IMG/VR virus record: IMGVR_UViG_3300017788_000186
Span: 1-23,018 of that record
DNA length: 23,018 nucleotides
Origin: a virus
Reading direction: 5' to 3' (one strand)
The notes beneath the pieces are model-generated. The model was not told the origin of the DNA, made no database searches, and was given only the letters and a program-made list of their open reading frames with translations. The first letter of the stretch is position 1, and each line of letters opens with the position of its first letter. The translations under genes and the position numbers were made by a program. Of the stretch, positions 1-7,741 are shown piece by piece.

Positions 1-476
1 ATTCTTTCACTAAACAATTTTTCCCAACCGTATTCTGTATCTGGTTGAGCCGGATATGCAGTATGCTCTTCACATATGGGATTATCGGGATCCTTTTGAT
101 TAAATTCTGGATAAACACATGCACTACTTGTATAAAGTATTTTTTTAATACCTTTTTTAGATGCTTCATGAATAACATTAAGATTTATCATCGCAGAATT
201 GTGCATAATATCCGAATCATGTTCATCAATTCCGATGTATCCGGTACCTCCCATATCGGCTGCTAATTGATAGATTTCATCGAGATTTTCAGTAATTAAA
301 TTTTCGACATTTCTTGTATCTCTCAAATCTCTGATATAAAATTCATCGGCTTCAGTTTCTTTAAATTGATTGTACTTTAAATCTGCACCAATTACATAAT
401 GACCCTCTTTTTTAAGAGCCGAAACTAGGTGTCCGCCTATAAACCCTCCGGCACCGCATACCAGTATTCTTTTCAT
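1..476 (-). CDS. GDP-mannose 3,5-epimerase-like sugar nucleotide epimerase (partial, C-terminus off window)
   Basis: Only the first 158 codons are present; the gene runs off the left edge. The translation begins MKRILVCGAGGFIGGH, a Rossmann NAD-binding glycine motif (residues 8-15). It continues with LAADMGG (71-77), SSACVYPEF (117-125) and Y149-xxx-K153, which marks it as an extended short-chain dehydrogenase/epimerase. The LAADMGG and SSAC(I/V)YPEF segments are hallmarks of GDP-mannose 3,5-epimerase, which converts GDP-mannose to GDP-L-galactose or GDP-L-gulose. The C120-to-Y149 spacing of 29 residues equals that of catalytic C145 and Y174 in the plant enzyme (from memory). The second catalytic lysine would lie off the window. 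The ATG at 476 has an AGGAG site 7 bases upstream that overlaps the previous gene's stop codon, so the two genes are probably co-translated. A GDP-fucose synthase or another NDP-sugar epimerase is a less likely alternative. It would supply an activated sugar to the glycosyltransferases upstream. Confidence 0.85.
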   Translation of the reverse strand, partial: MKRILVCGAGGFIGGHLVSALKKEGHYVIGADLKYNQFKETEADEFYIRDLRDTRNVENLITENLDEIYQLAADMGGTGYIGIDEHDSDIMHNSAMINLNVIHEASKKGIKKILYTSSACVYPEFNQKDPDNPICEEHTAYPAQPDTEYGWEKLFSER

Positions 477-483
477 TATATTA

Positions 484-488
484 CTCCT
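484..488 (-). promoter_or_regulatory. Ribosome binding site of the epimerase gene, overlapping the upstream stop
   Basis: AGGAG lies 7 bases before the ATG at 476. Its first two bases are the last two of the TAG stop (487-489) of the preceding gene, an arrangement that favours reinitiation by the terminating ribosome. Confidence 0.7.
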
Positions 489-1794
489 ACGTTCCATACT
501 TATTTAAAAGATATTCGATCTCCGGATCTTTCATTGTTAACAAATGATTTCTATTATATTCTAAAATTTCTTTAACTGCATAAGTTAGATCGATCATTTG
601 TTTATCTGACCAACACGATAAATCTTTAATTAAATTCATTATTGCTATAAATCTATCTTCGTGATCTAAAATAGAATCATACTCCTCGTTCCAGAACTCT
701 TCAAAAGTTTTAAAACCTAAATCTTTTAAATGTTGTAACGTTCCCGGAGCAGCAAAAATTATAAAAGGCTGCATAAATGCAATTGGCTTGTAGGTCTTTT
801 CTGTAATGTGTCTAATATTACTAAAAAAATAAGTTTCTGTAACAATGTTTATGTAGCTATTTTTATAAAAATCCTCTACTTGAGAAATCGACGATTCCAT
901 AGGATATTTAGAAAAATCTGGAGTATCAAGCGTCAAAGGTAAAAGAGACGAAGAGTCATAAACATCCGCTATATTAAAGTCAAATTTCTTATGGATACTA
1001 ATAAAATGAATCGCATTTTCAATGAACGATTTATCTGATTCTGGTTGAGTTTCGGACATGCTCATAAATGTATCTTTTAGCAGTCCTTTTTTAAAAAAAT
1101 CAAGATACACTAATAATCGATGTTCGTTATATCTTCGATTAAAACATAAGAATTTTTTTACTCTTTTACCCGGTTCGTAAGGTTTTTTTGATTCAATTAT
1201 GTTGCTGATATCACATTTATCAAACCTAAAGGTAGGAAAATATTCTATTTTTAATTCAGAAGAAATATTATTTCTTCTGCAAAAATCATCATGAACTTCT
1301 TGCCCATTCTGACAATTACTCATATACACGACCTGAGAAAGGGGAACATTTTTATGATTCAAATAATCGATCATAGACTTCAAAAAATGATCGTACATAT
1401 AACCCTCGTGTAACAATGTTATAAGCACATATCCTTCTTTGTTTAATATTTTTTGAACAACTGTGTCACTAATTTTATTGCGATCTAAAAATCCATTAGA
1501 TCGATGAAAAGATCCTAACATATCTCTATAATGAAACAGGTTAAAATTAAATTCATAAAAAAAACTACCGTCTGGTATGTTAGATGGTGAGCATAATCTT
1601 ATATTATTTTTAAATCTCGTATAAAAATGAGGTTTCTGTACAAATTCATAATTATATCCATTTTTTGAATAATCAATAGCCAATGCTGCTGTTGAAAAAT
1701 CTATCAGATTAGGAATATTATTATTTGTTAGGGGGCCATAAGGTCCTAACCATTCATAAACAAAATTTATTTTTTTAGAACTTTCCACATTCAT
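487..1794 (-). CDS. Putative glycosyltransferase of a marine-phage type
   Basis: This 435-residue soluble protein has no signal peptide or membrane segment. The C-terminal third carries the strongest signature: residues ~327-374 contain IRHITEKTYKPIAFMQPFII, then APGTLQHLKDLGFKTFEEFW. An E-K-T-(Y/W)-K-P motif followed by a glycine-containing loop and a conserved 'LGFKTF..FW.E.YD' block recurs in marine phage and giant-virus proteins that I recall as glycosyltransferase-like (GT-B or fucosyltransferase-like). The middle holds a basic segment, KKFLCFNRRYNEHR (213-226), which might bind a nucleotide-sugar phosphate. The first 20 bases of the gene overlap the end of the radical SAM gene, and no strong Shine-Dalgarno is visible, so translation is probably coupled. 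It sits directly before an NDP-sugar epimerase gene, which fits a role in sugar transfer. Family assignment comes from motif memory only; substrate and acceptor are unknown. Confidence 0.55.
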   Translation of the reverse strand: MNVESSKKINFVYEWLGPYGPLTNNNIPNLIDFSTAALAIDYSKNGYNYEFVQKPHFYTRFKNNIRLCSPSNIPDGSFFYEFNFNLFHYRDMLGSFHRSNGFLDRNKISDTVVQKILNKEGYVLITLLHEGYMYDHFLKSMIDYLNHKNVPLSQVVYMSNCQNGQEVHDDFCRRNNISSELKIEYFPTFRFDKCDISNIIESKKPYEPGKRVKKFLCFNRRYNEHRLLVYLDFFKKGLLKDTFMSMSETQPESDKSFIENAIHFISIHKKFDFNIADVYDSSSLLPLTLDTPDFSKYPMESSISQVEDFYKNSYINIVTETYFFSNIRHITEKTYKPIAFMQPFIIFAAPGTLQHLKDLGFKTFEEFWNEEYDSILDHEDRFIAIMNLIKDLSCWSDKQMIDLTYAVKEILEYNRNHLLTMKDPEIEYLLNKYGT

Positions 1795-3139
1795 TATAAA
1801 ATTCTTTCAATGAGGGGAACATTTCTAAAAAATCTGTTCCTCTTCTTCTATCATATTCTGTAAACCAATTGTAAAAATCTTTACGACCCTCTCTAACTCT
1901 TTCTTCAGAATAATGTGTGCCTTGCATATAATGAACAACACGTTTGAATTTTTCAAATTCTAATTCTGAAAACTTAGTTCTGTCATTATCATCTAAATTA
2001 TTAATGATGAAATTTAAATGATCGTGCATGTATGGCATGAACTTTTCTTTAGGCAATATGTTCATATCATATTGCAATGGCTCTTTTAGGAATGGGGTGT
2101 CAAACCTAACTCGTTGCCATTTGTTCTGATCGTATCCGTTATATTTTTTGCGCCATTCTAAAATCTTTTCTAACAAAGATCGAAAATTTGTTACTGTTAA
2201 GATATTAAAAGTAATCATAAACGTAACAGGCAAGATTGTCTTAGTTAGGTATGTGTTAAGATTGTGTTCCCATACTGTGAGATCTAACCCTGTGCGGATA
2301 TATTCTGCCGGCGGACCCCAAGTATCAATGCTGGTAAAAATTTTAAAGTCTTTGATTTTGCCGGCATTAACTAAATTGTTAACCCTTTCAACTAGTCTAT
2401 CGATTAATACGGGCTTTACACCAAAGTTACTGTTAATGTTTAATTCTAAATTTGGGAGAGGATTCTTTTCTAAATCCTCTAGCAACTTCCATGTGCTTTG
2501 TTGTAACAAAGGTTCTCCACCTGTGATACGTAAAATAGTCAAAGTCTCACGTATTTCAGGCCACCATTCCCACCAAGCAGCAACATAAGGGTTGGTTTCC
2601 TCTTCATTGATAGTAAACCAGTCTATATCATTGCGATGATTTTTGACCATCGTATAAGGACCGTAATCCTTAATTTCTTTATAATAGCTGCTGCTGTGTT
2701 TAGGATGGCAATAACCACACTTAAAATTACATTCGTTGCCAAAACTAATTTCTATGTACTGTGGATTGACCGGCTTTAATGGATTTTCTTTAATACTATT
2801 AAATCTTTCATCAGTGTATATACTAGCATTACGTTCTTTTCTATCACTGATATAATCGTCGCCTAACGCTTCTATGCTCCAACAATAATTACAACCAAAA
2901 GGCTTTTTACCCTCGATCATTTCTAGACGTTCTGCTGTTTTCTGTCGGGTATTATGTAGAGCATTCGGATTAAGTGCAATCTCTTCTAAAGGAATTTTAT
3001 GAGGTCTGGGATGATAACAACTATGCGTTTCTCCTGTTTGGAGATATATTGTAGTATGATGCCATTTTGCAAGACAGAATGTAGGAGAGATCTCATTCAT
3101 TATAGGAATAAATTTTTGTATCCTATTTCTGTCTTGCAT
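1775..3139 (-). CDS. Radical SAM protein with an N-terminal twitch/SPASM-like cysteine module
   Basis: The 454-residue protein has the radical SAM cluster motif C137-NFK-C141-GY-C144, which binds the [4Fe-4S] that cleaves S-adenosylmethionine. ITGGEP (205-210), the usual SAM amino-group motif, follows. Before the core, four cysteines lie at C22, C41, C83 and C86. The segment C22-LAKWHHTTIYLQTGETHS-C41 resembles the SPASM/twitch pattern 'C..pW....I...G.v..C', which normally follows the radical SAM barrel. Here it precedes it. An auxiliary iron-sulphur cluster is therefore likely, suggesting peptide/protein or sugar modification. The ATG at 3139 is chosen because AAAGGAG lies 7 bases upstream; the TTG just before it is poorly placed. 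The gene begins inside the end of the upstream glycosyltransferase-like gene, and its own 3' end overlaps the next gene by 20 bases. The family is firm; the substrate is unknown. Confidence 0.85.
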   Translation of the reverse strand: MQDRNRIQKFIPIMNEISPTFCLAKWHHTTIYLQTGETHSCYHPRPHKIPLEEIALNPNALHNTRQKTAERLEMIEGKKPFGCNYCWSIEALGDDYISDRKERNASIYTDERFNSIKENPLKPVNPQYIEISFGNECNFKCGYCHPKHSSSYYKEIKDYGPYTMVKNHRNDIDWFTINEEETNPYVAAWWEWWPEIRETLTILRITGGEPLLQQSTWKLLEDLEKNPLPNLELNINSNFGVKPVLIDRLVERVNNLVNAGKIKDFKIFTSIDTWGPPAEYIRTGLDLTVWEHNLNTYLTKTILPVTFMITFNILTVTNFRSLLEKILEWRKKYNGYDQNKWQRVRFDTPFLKEPLQYDMNILPKEKFMPYMHDHLNFIINNLDDNDRTKFSELEFEKFKRVVHYMQGTHYSEERVREGRKDFYNWFTEYDRRRGTDFLEMFPSLKEFYNECGKF

Positions 3140-4160
3140 CAAATTTCTCCTTTAACCAGTTAAAATCATTTATCATTTTAATTGCATCATTATTTTCTTT
3201 GTTTTCTTCTCCGTACTTTCTTCCCATCATGGCACCTAAGTATCCATAATATCCATATTCAACGTCATCATTTAAGGAGCACCATGCATCTAATCTTTCG
3301 AGACTTTCTGTTGTATTTTGTTTTTTAATAACTTGACTTGATAATTTAACACATTCTCTAAATGCACTTTTCCAGGTATTAAATGGATCTGTGTTAAATG
3401 CAGTAATATTACTAACTTCTTCCATTGCTTTAAATTTTTTGCTAATACTGGTAGTCATATCGGCACTATTAATATCAACTTCGAGAGTCAATTTGGTAGG
3501 CAATAATTTAACACCACCATATCCATACTCTAGATTGTTAATAGGATTACGGCTGCGCCAAACATGAACAACGTCTCTATCATGTTTAGGAATATAATAT
3601 TCCAATTTAAAATGATTGACTAGTACTGCATCAGCATCAACTACCCAAAACATAGGTGTTGTAACAAGTTTTGCAGCTTCTATGTGCGCTTGATGTATGC
3701 CTTTGACACCATGCACACGCTTGGCTGCAGGATATTGCTGTAGAAGCTTTGCATAGTTTTCATCTGCTAAGGATTCATTATAACTAATGAATACAATATC
3801 GGAAGGAATAGAGTATGTTGCATTAATATCAAGATCCTTTGTCTTGCCGGTAAAGAACTGATATTGCCATTCTCTATTTGTAACTTGAGTTTCTTTAGGA
3901 ATTAAATAAATACCGAGTTGTTTTTTATTATCTTGTAAAAATCTATGTATGTATTCTTTATCCCATTCTGGAACGATGTAACTAAAATCATAATCAATAA
4001 TACAATCGTCGTCGACTATCCAGGCAAATTTGGTAAAAGTATTTTTTAGTGCTTCTTGAATTGTTGATCTTTTCTGCGCATGTGGAAATTTATTTTTTAA
4101 TTCTTGCCATCTTTGATCAGAGGTAGGTGTTCCTTGATCTATAAAAAATAAATCATACAT
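3123..4160 (-). CDS. Duplicated-domain glycosyltransferase-like protein (DxD family)
   Basis: The 345 residues hold two related units. The second (residues ~120-315) closely matches the 298-residue neighbour: both have DxVFISYxE, then AKRVHGVKG, then an aspartate-alanine-aspartate in a hydrophobic strand (VVDADAV, D175/D177), then a GYGGVKL segment and an FRE(C/G)VK helix. The first unit (1-~115) is a shorter echo: a hydrophobic start, a predicted helix, then WIVDDDCIIDYDF (47-59). It has DDD/C where the other has DAD. Hydrophobic-DxD motifs of this sort bind metal and nucleotide sugar in GT-A fold enzymes. The family is familiar from marine phages but, as far as I recall, has no proven activity. 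It overlaps the preceding gene by 8 bases (ATGTATGA) with no good Shine-Dalgarno, and overlaps the radical SAM gene downstream. A duplication followed by decay of the first domain is the simplest explanation. Confidence 0.6.
   Translation of the reverse strand: MYDLFFIDQGTPTSDQRWQELKNKFPHAQKRSTIQEALKNTFTKFAWIVDDDCIIDYDFSYIVPEWDKEYIHRFLQDNKKQLGIYLIPKETQVTNREWQYQFFTGKTKDLDINATYSIPSDIVFISYNESLADENYAKLLQQYPAAKRVHGVKGIHQAHIEAAKLVTTPMFWVVDADAVLVNHFKLEYYIPKHDRDVVHVWRSRNPINNLEYGYGGVKLLPTKLTLEVDINSADMTTSISKKFKAMEEVSNITAFNTDPFNTWKSAFRECVKLSSQVIKKQNTTESLERLDAWCSLNDDVEYGYYGYLGAMMGRKYGEENKENNDAIKMINDFNWLKEKFDARQK
3147..3153 (-). promoter_or_regulatory. Ribosome binding site fixing the radical SAM start
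   Basis: AAAGGAG with a 7-base spacer to the ATG at 3139 decides between that ATG and the adjacent in-frame TTG at 3142. It lies inside the coding region of the preceding gene. Confidence 0.7.
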
Positions 4161-5049
4161 TTTTATTGGGGAAAAAATAAGTAGCGCAGAGATCGAAAGT
4201 TTCGTTATACAAATCTACTGTAAATTTACTCTGTTTTTCATCTAACCATAAAGGCCAGTCTAATCCCAACTGAAGGCGTATTTTAACCGCAAAATCTTGA
4301 GCATCGTTTTCTACAGATGAATGATTAACATTCTGTTCATAGATGTCTTTTAAAATATCAAAATCACGGACTTGAACATAATCCCAATCAGTACAATTGG
4401 TCATATAAGTTCCCATTCTTGCACCAAGTATAGCATATTTTCCATTATCGACATGAGAACCCACTGTTGACCAAACTTTCAATCGGTGTAAATTATGCCA
4501 CCACACCGATGTTTTGATTTCGTTTTTATTAATTTTTAACCCATCAATCAGTGTCATTTTGACACCTTCACGAAATCCTGCTCTCCAAGCCTGAAAAGGA
4601 CTGGCATTAATTATACTTTGACTGAAAGAAATTGGATGATTTTTATAACCATCCTCCCAACAAAAATCAACCTGCGCTCTGTCTGACTCGCTGGCTTCGT
4701 GTGTTTTCATTGATTTAATAAAATCTCGATGCCAGATCTTTACGCCGCCATTTCCATAACGTAGACCATTTATAGAATTTATGCCACACCAACCATATAC
4801 ACGAATCTTTTCATTTGACATGTCCAAATCCATATCAAAAAAGTTTGTGTCTACTATGTTATCGGCATCAACTGTAACTAACCATTCAGTTTCGGCTAAT
4901 TCCGCTGCAGCCTTGTGTGCAGCATCCGAACCTTTAACACCATGTACTCTTTTTGCCCACGGTACCTTTGTTAATAAATCTGCATAATTCTTTTCGGCAT
5001 TAGGCTCATCATAACTAATGAATACCGTATCAAATTCAATAATTTTCAT
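4153..5049 (-). CDS. Glycosyltransferase-like protein (DxD family), single domain
   Basis: This 298-residue soluble protein has a GT-A-like N-terminal half: TVFISYDEPNAEKNYADLL (8-26), AKRVHGVKG (32-40), then VTVDADNIVD (58-67) with the DxD pair D61/D63. A GNGGVKIWHRDF segment and AWRAGFREGVKM (about 153-164) follow. The C-terminal ~100 residues are rich in Trp, Tyr and Asp and are not shared in full with the neighbour. It is a paralogue of the second domain of the next gene. The ATG overlaps the upstream stop (ATGA, 4 bases). Its job is probably nucleotide-sugar-dependent transfer, inferred from the DxD motif and from nearby sugar genes; donor and acceptor are unknown. Confidence 0.6.
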   Translation of the reverse strand: MKIIEFDTVFISYDEPNAEKNYADLLTKVPWAKRVHGVKGSDAAHKAAAELAETEWLVTVDADNIVDTNFFDMDLDMSNEKIRVYGWCGINSINGLRYGNGGVKIWHRDFIKSMKTHEASESDRAQVDFCWEDGYKNHPISFSQSIINASPFQAWRAGFREGVKMTLIDGLKINKNEIKTSVWWHNLHRLKVWSTVGSHVDNGKYAILGARMGTYMTNCTDWDYVQVRDFDILKDIYEQNVNHSSVENDAQDFAVKIRLQLGLDWPLWLDEKQSKFTVDLYNETFDLCATYFFPNKNV

Positions 5050-5681
5050 CGCACTTCAAAATTTACTCTGTTAAAAATCTTAATATAATAAATGCTGATA
5101 TCTTGAGGCAATGTAGATCCGTCAAATTCAAATTCTGCATTTCCCGATTCATCAAAGTCTATAAGAGGTATTACAATTGGTGCTATTAATTTATTTGGAT
5201 CATTATAACTAGTAATATATAACCTTAATTTATAATCTGGATTACCTGTAAGAAGTTTTTTTACTTCGTCTTTTGCCGAATTAGATAGTAATCGACCAAG
5301 TATCTTCTTAGACTCTAACAGTATCGATATTCCAAAATCTAAATTTTCTAGATCTAATTCTTGTATCCATTCTATTCTAACAAAATTTCCATAATCATTA
5401 CTTTGTGCTTCATTATAAGAAATTTCTCTTTCTTTTATTTTAAGAGTTTCTTTATCAATTTCATATTGAAAAAGACCTTTAGCCTGAATTTCCTCAATTA
5501 AATGATGTTGATCTTCATCTAGTTTTTTAACTAATAGATTAGGAACAGGTATTCTATTTTTGTTATGATCTGGATTACTGGGGTGCAAACCTTTTAATCT
5601 GTAAGTAAATTGATCGTAAGATATATGCCAATCGGGTGTAGAATTTTTTATAAATTCTTCTAATTTTTCTTTAAATCCCAT
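5046..5681 (-). CDS. Unknown 211-residue protein inside the glycosyltransferase cluster
   Basis: I do not recognise a family. The protein is charged and soluble, without signal peptide or membrane helix. The N-terminal ~100 residues are mixed helical and hydrophilic (MGFKEKLEEFIKNS). Residues ~150-210 alternate hydrophobic and polar positions (YKLRLYITSYNDP, then IVIPLIDFDESGNAEFEFDG), suggesting a beta-sandwich. It starts at an ATG preceded by GAGGATAAAAG, a good ribosome site, and overlaps the upstream glycosyltransferase gene by 11 bases and the downstream one by 4. Sitting between two pairs of transferase-like genes in a coupled operon, it could be an accessory or acceptor-binding protein, but nothing in the sequence proves that. 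Confidence 0.6.
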   Translation of the reverse strand: MGFKEKLEEFIKNSTPDWHISYDQFTYRLKGLHPSNPDHNKNRIPVPNLLVKKLDEDQHHLIEEIQAKGLFQYEIDKETLKIKEREISYNEAQSNDYGNFVRIEWIQELDLENLDFGISILLESKKILGRLLSNSAKDEVKKLLTGNPDYKLRLYITSYNDPNKLIAPIVIPLIDFDESGNAEFEFDGSTLPQDISIYYIKIFNRVNFEVR

Positions 5682-6525
5682 CTTTTATCCTCTTTTTAAT
5701 TAATCTATTATAGGTATTAATTTCGTCGATGCCTACTAAACTTTTCTGAACATAATGAACTATATCTGTTTGTTCATAATTTCCTATTCGAAGATCGGCA
5801 TTCCTATCAAAATAAAAAGGTAAAACTTCTTGCCATTTTTCGGGTAATCCTAAACAATCTTGCACATTTGATTTCATATGTATAAATCTCGGAAATGGCA
5901 AATCAAAACTTATTTGATCTACAATCCCTAACATATCGGCAGCCAAACCAAATATTTCATCTGTTCCTAGTTTGCATCCATTATCTTTTTCTACAAAAGA
6001 ATTTCTGAATTCTTCTGGGTATTTAGTTATTAATTTTACCATCTCAAAAAAATCTTCTACTAAAAGATCATCTTTTTTAAAGAAAGTATAAGCAGAATAA
6101 AAATTAGGTAATTTATTTAAAGTTTGAAATTTTCTATAATAATCGTTAGTAACATTATCTCCTCTAAACGTTAGAGCATTTTTAGCCACATATAGGCAAG
6201 TTGAAGAAATTAATTTTTCGATCCAATGGCTGTAATCGTTCAAAAAAATCATATCGGCATCTAAACATACCGTAATATCCCAAGGAGTGATATCCCTCAT
6301 ATAAGATCTACCATCCCAATGTTTTTCCTTATTCCAAAAAATTACTCTATCAAACGCCCAGATATGATGTAAAATTGGCAACCAGGCTTCTGAATCTGTT
6401 GCTATTGCTACATTGTCATAACCAATCTTTTGAGTTTTTTTAATAGAAAGAGCCAAAAGGTGAGCCATGCGATGATAATTAGTAAAGGCAGATTCAGAAA
6501 CTACAATTAGATATCCAAATTTCAT
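5671..6525 (-). CDS. Putative GT-A glycosyltransferase (GT8-like)
   Basis: The 284-residue protein opens with a hydrophobic strand (KFGYLIVVS). It then has a predicted helix (HLLALSIKKTQ), the strand NVAIATDSE, and the metal-binding pair in VCLDADMIFLNDY (D89/D91). GTDEIFGLAADML (~187-199) supplies the later acidic position, and IVHYVQKS near residue 257 gives a histidine where GT8-type enzymes place a third metal ligand. This order (strand, helix, DxD, late acidic residue, C-terminal His) fits a retaining GT-A fold such as glycogenin or GT8. It overlaps the upstream paralogue by 4 bases (ATGA) and has GGAAG about 8 bases before the ATG. It is related in plan to the gene before it, so the two may act in sequence on one glycan. 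Confidence 0.65.
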   Translation of the reverse strand: MKFGYLIVVSESAFTNYHRMAHLLALSIKKTQKIGYDNVAIATDSEAWLPILHHIWAFDRVIFWNKEKHWDGRSYMRDITPWDITVCLDADMIFLNDYSHWIEKLISSTCLYVAKNALTFRGDNVTNDYYRKFQTLNKLPNFYSAYTFFKKDDLLVEDFFEMVKLITKYPEEFRNSFVEKDNGCKLGTDEIFGLAADMLGIVDQISFDLPFPRFIHMKSNVQDCLGLPEKWQEVLPFYFDRNADLRIGNYEQTDIVHYVQKSLVGIDEINTYNRLIKKRIKDGI

Positions 6526-7340
6526 AAAAATTCTTCCATGTTCTTCATGAGATCAGATTTGTTTAAAAAGTGGATATCGGTATTTCTGATTTCTAAAATT
6601 AAATTTTCCGGCTCAGTTAGTAAAAACTTAAGATAAGAATCTTTTTTCAGTTTTAAAATCTTTGCGGTGCTACGTAGAGTTTTAACACAGGGTAATCTAT
6701 AGATATTAATATTCATGTGGCCATTCATTATATGTTCGGCAATACTAAATGCTACATCATTACGATACATCCTGGAATCAAAAGAATATAAGTTAGAATA
6801 AAAAATATAATTTTCTTTGACAAATTCAACTAGGTTAAAAAATAATTTTGATTCTTGATTTCTTTTAAACATGATAGTTGTAGCCCATCTTAACGGTATG
6901 CTTATATCTGATACCATTACATCCCCTCGACCAAGAAAACTATCAGAAAAATAATCTACTCCGGCCGATATCATAAGACTCTGGTCCATGTCCCAGTATT
7001 GATTTAGCTTATCAGTAAAGATAAAATAGTCAGCATCAATTATTAACGTATGATCATATGGGGTGAGATCCCATGACGTAAATCTATTAAAATTTAAAAA
7101 CGATACTATCGAATTATCTAAAATTCTTTTATTTGTAGATTTAGGAATGTCGGATATTACAATATTATCAAAAGATTTTTTAAGTTCGTTAATATCATAT
7201 CTCGATATAGATTTTTCGTCAGATATTAAACTAACAGGCAATTTTAAATTTTTCGATGCTAATTTTGCCGATACTATTGAAAGTTTAACATAATCAATAT
7301 TTTCATTATTATGGGCAAAAATAATTATTCCTCTATTCAT
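6522..7340 (-). CDS. Putative GT-A glycosyltransferase (GT8-like)
   Basis: The 272 residues start MNRGIIIFAHNN, a first strand. LPVSLISDEKS follows, then TSWDLTPYDHTLIIDADYF with the DxD pair D102/D104. YRNDVAFSIAEHI (~190-202) and DIHFLNKSDL (about 255-264) provide the late acidic and histidine positions expected in a GT8-like fold. The phrase 'WDxTPxDxTxxxDAD' also occurs, more loosely, in the next gene (ITPWDITVCLDAD), supporting common ancestry. The first 8 bases overlap the end of the 118-residue gene (ATGAATAG), with only a weak ribosome site, so translation is probably coupled. Function as a sugar transferase is inferred from fold markers; the substrate is unknown. Confidence 0.6.
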   Translation of the reverse strand: MNRGIIIFAHNNENIDYVKLSIVSAKLASKNLKLPVSLISDEKSISRYDINELKKSFDNIVISDIPKSTNKRILDNSIVSFLNFNRFTSWDLTPYDHTLIIDADYFIFTDKLNQYWDMDQSLMISAGVDYFSDSFLGRGDVMVSDISIPLRWATTIMFKRNQESKLFFNLVEFVKENYIFYSNLYSFDSRMYRNDVAFSIAEHIMNGHMNINIYRLPCVKTLRSTAKILKLKKDSYLKFLLTEPENLILEIRNTDIHFLNKSDLMKNMEEFL

Positions 7341-7689
7341 AATCTTTTAAAAAATCTTTGATGTTTCTTTTTGATTTCAGTTTATTGCATTCTAACAGAT
7401 ATTCGTTTGATGTATAAAAATAAGTTTCAACGATATGGTCTTGAAATTTTTTAAGATCAGAAATTAGAATAGGATTTTGATTTATATCAAGAATAGGTAT
7501 ATTTTCTGTTCGACCTCTATCGACTAAAAATTGAACGAAAACTATTAAAGAATGATCAATCACAAAAAGACCACCCTCATATCCGATGGTCAATCCTGAC
7601 ATTAATTTATCTTTTAAAATTTTTTTTTGAATTTCTAAATTTTTTCTATAATTAGAAAATTCAAGAAATTGCTCAAGAGATGGTTCCAT
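7333..7689 (-). CDS. Small unknown protein, first gene after the late promoter
   Basis: I cannot name this 118-residue protein. It is mostly helical by composition (LEQFLEFSNYRKNLEIQKKI at the start; basic, Lys-rich end NKLKSKRNIKDFL). A short stretch, YEGGLFVIDHSLIVFVQFLV, looks like a beta hairpin followed by a helix rather than a membrane span. It begins at an ATG with GAGGT just upstream. A TATAAATA late promoter box lies 22 bases before its start codon, so it is probably the first gene of the modification operon. The following transferase gene overlaps its stop. Similar small proteins probably occur in marine T4-like phages, but I recall no function. Confidence 0.6.
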   Translation of the reverse strand: MEPSLEQFLEFSNYRKNLEIQKKILKDKLMSGLTIGYEGGLFVIDHSLIVFVQFLVDRGRTENIPILDINQNPILISDLKKFQDHIVETYFYTSNEYLLECNKLKSKRNIKDFLKDYE

Positions 7690-7711
7690 ATTACCTCAGT
7701 TATAGTTGAGA

Positions 7712-7719
7712 TATTTATA
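7712..7719 (-). promoter_or_regulatory. T4-type late promoter box TATAAATA
   Basis: The minus strand reads CATTATAAATATCTC here, an exact match to the T4 late promoter -10 consensus TATAAATA, which is read by host RNA polymerase with a phage sigma-like factor (gp55) and sliding clamp. It lies in the largest intergenic gap of the window (7690-7741), 22 bases before the ATG of the 118-residue gene, and separates the virion genes from the glycosylation cassette. Confidence 0.75.
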
Positions 7720-7741
7720 ATGAGATAAGAAATCTTAAAAA

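Noticed and set aside
3140-3142. TTG start for the radical SAM gene
   Set aside because: The ATG immediately after it has ideal 7-base spacing from AAAGGAG, so the ATG at 3139 is preferred.
7697-7741. Hairpin terminator in the gap before the modification cassette
   Set aside because: The inverted repeats (CTCA/TGAG and TAAGA/TCTTA) are only 4-5 base pairs, AT-rich, and lack a GC stem with a T-run.
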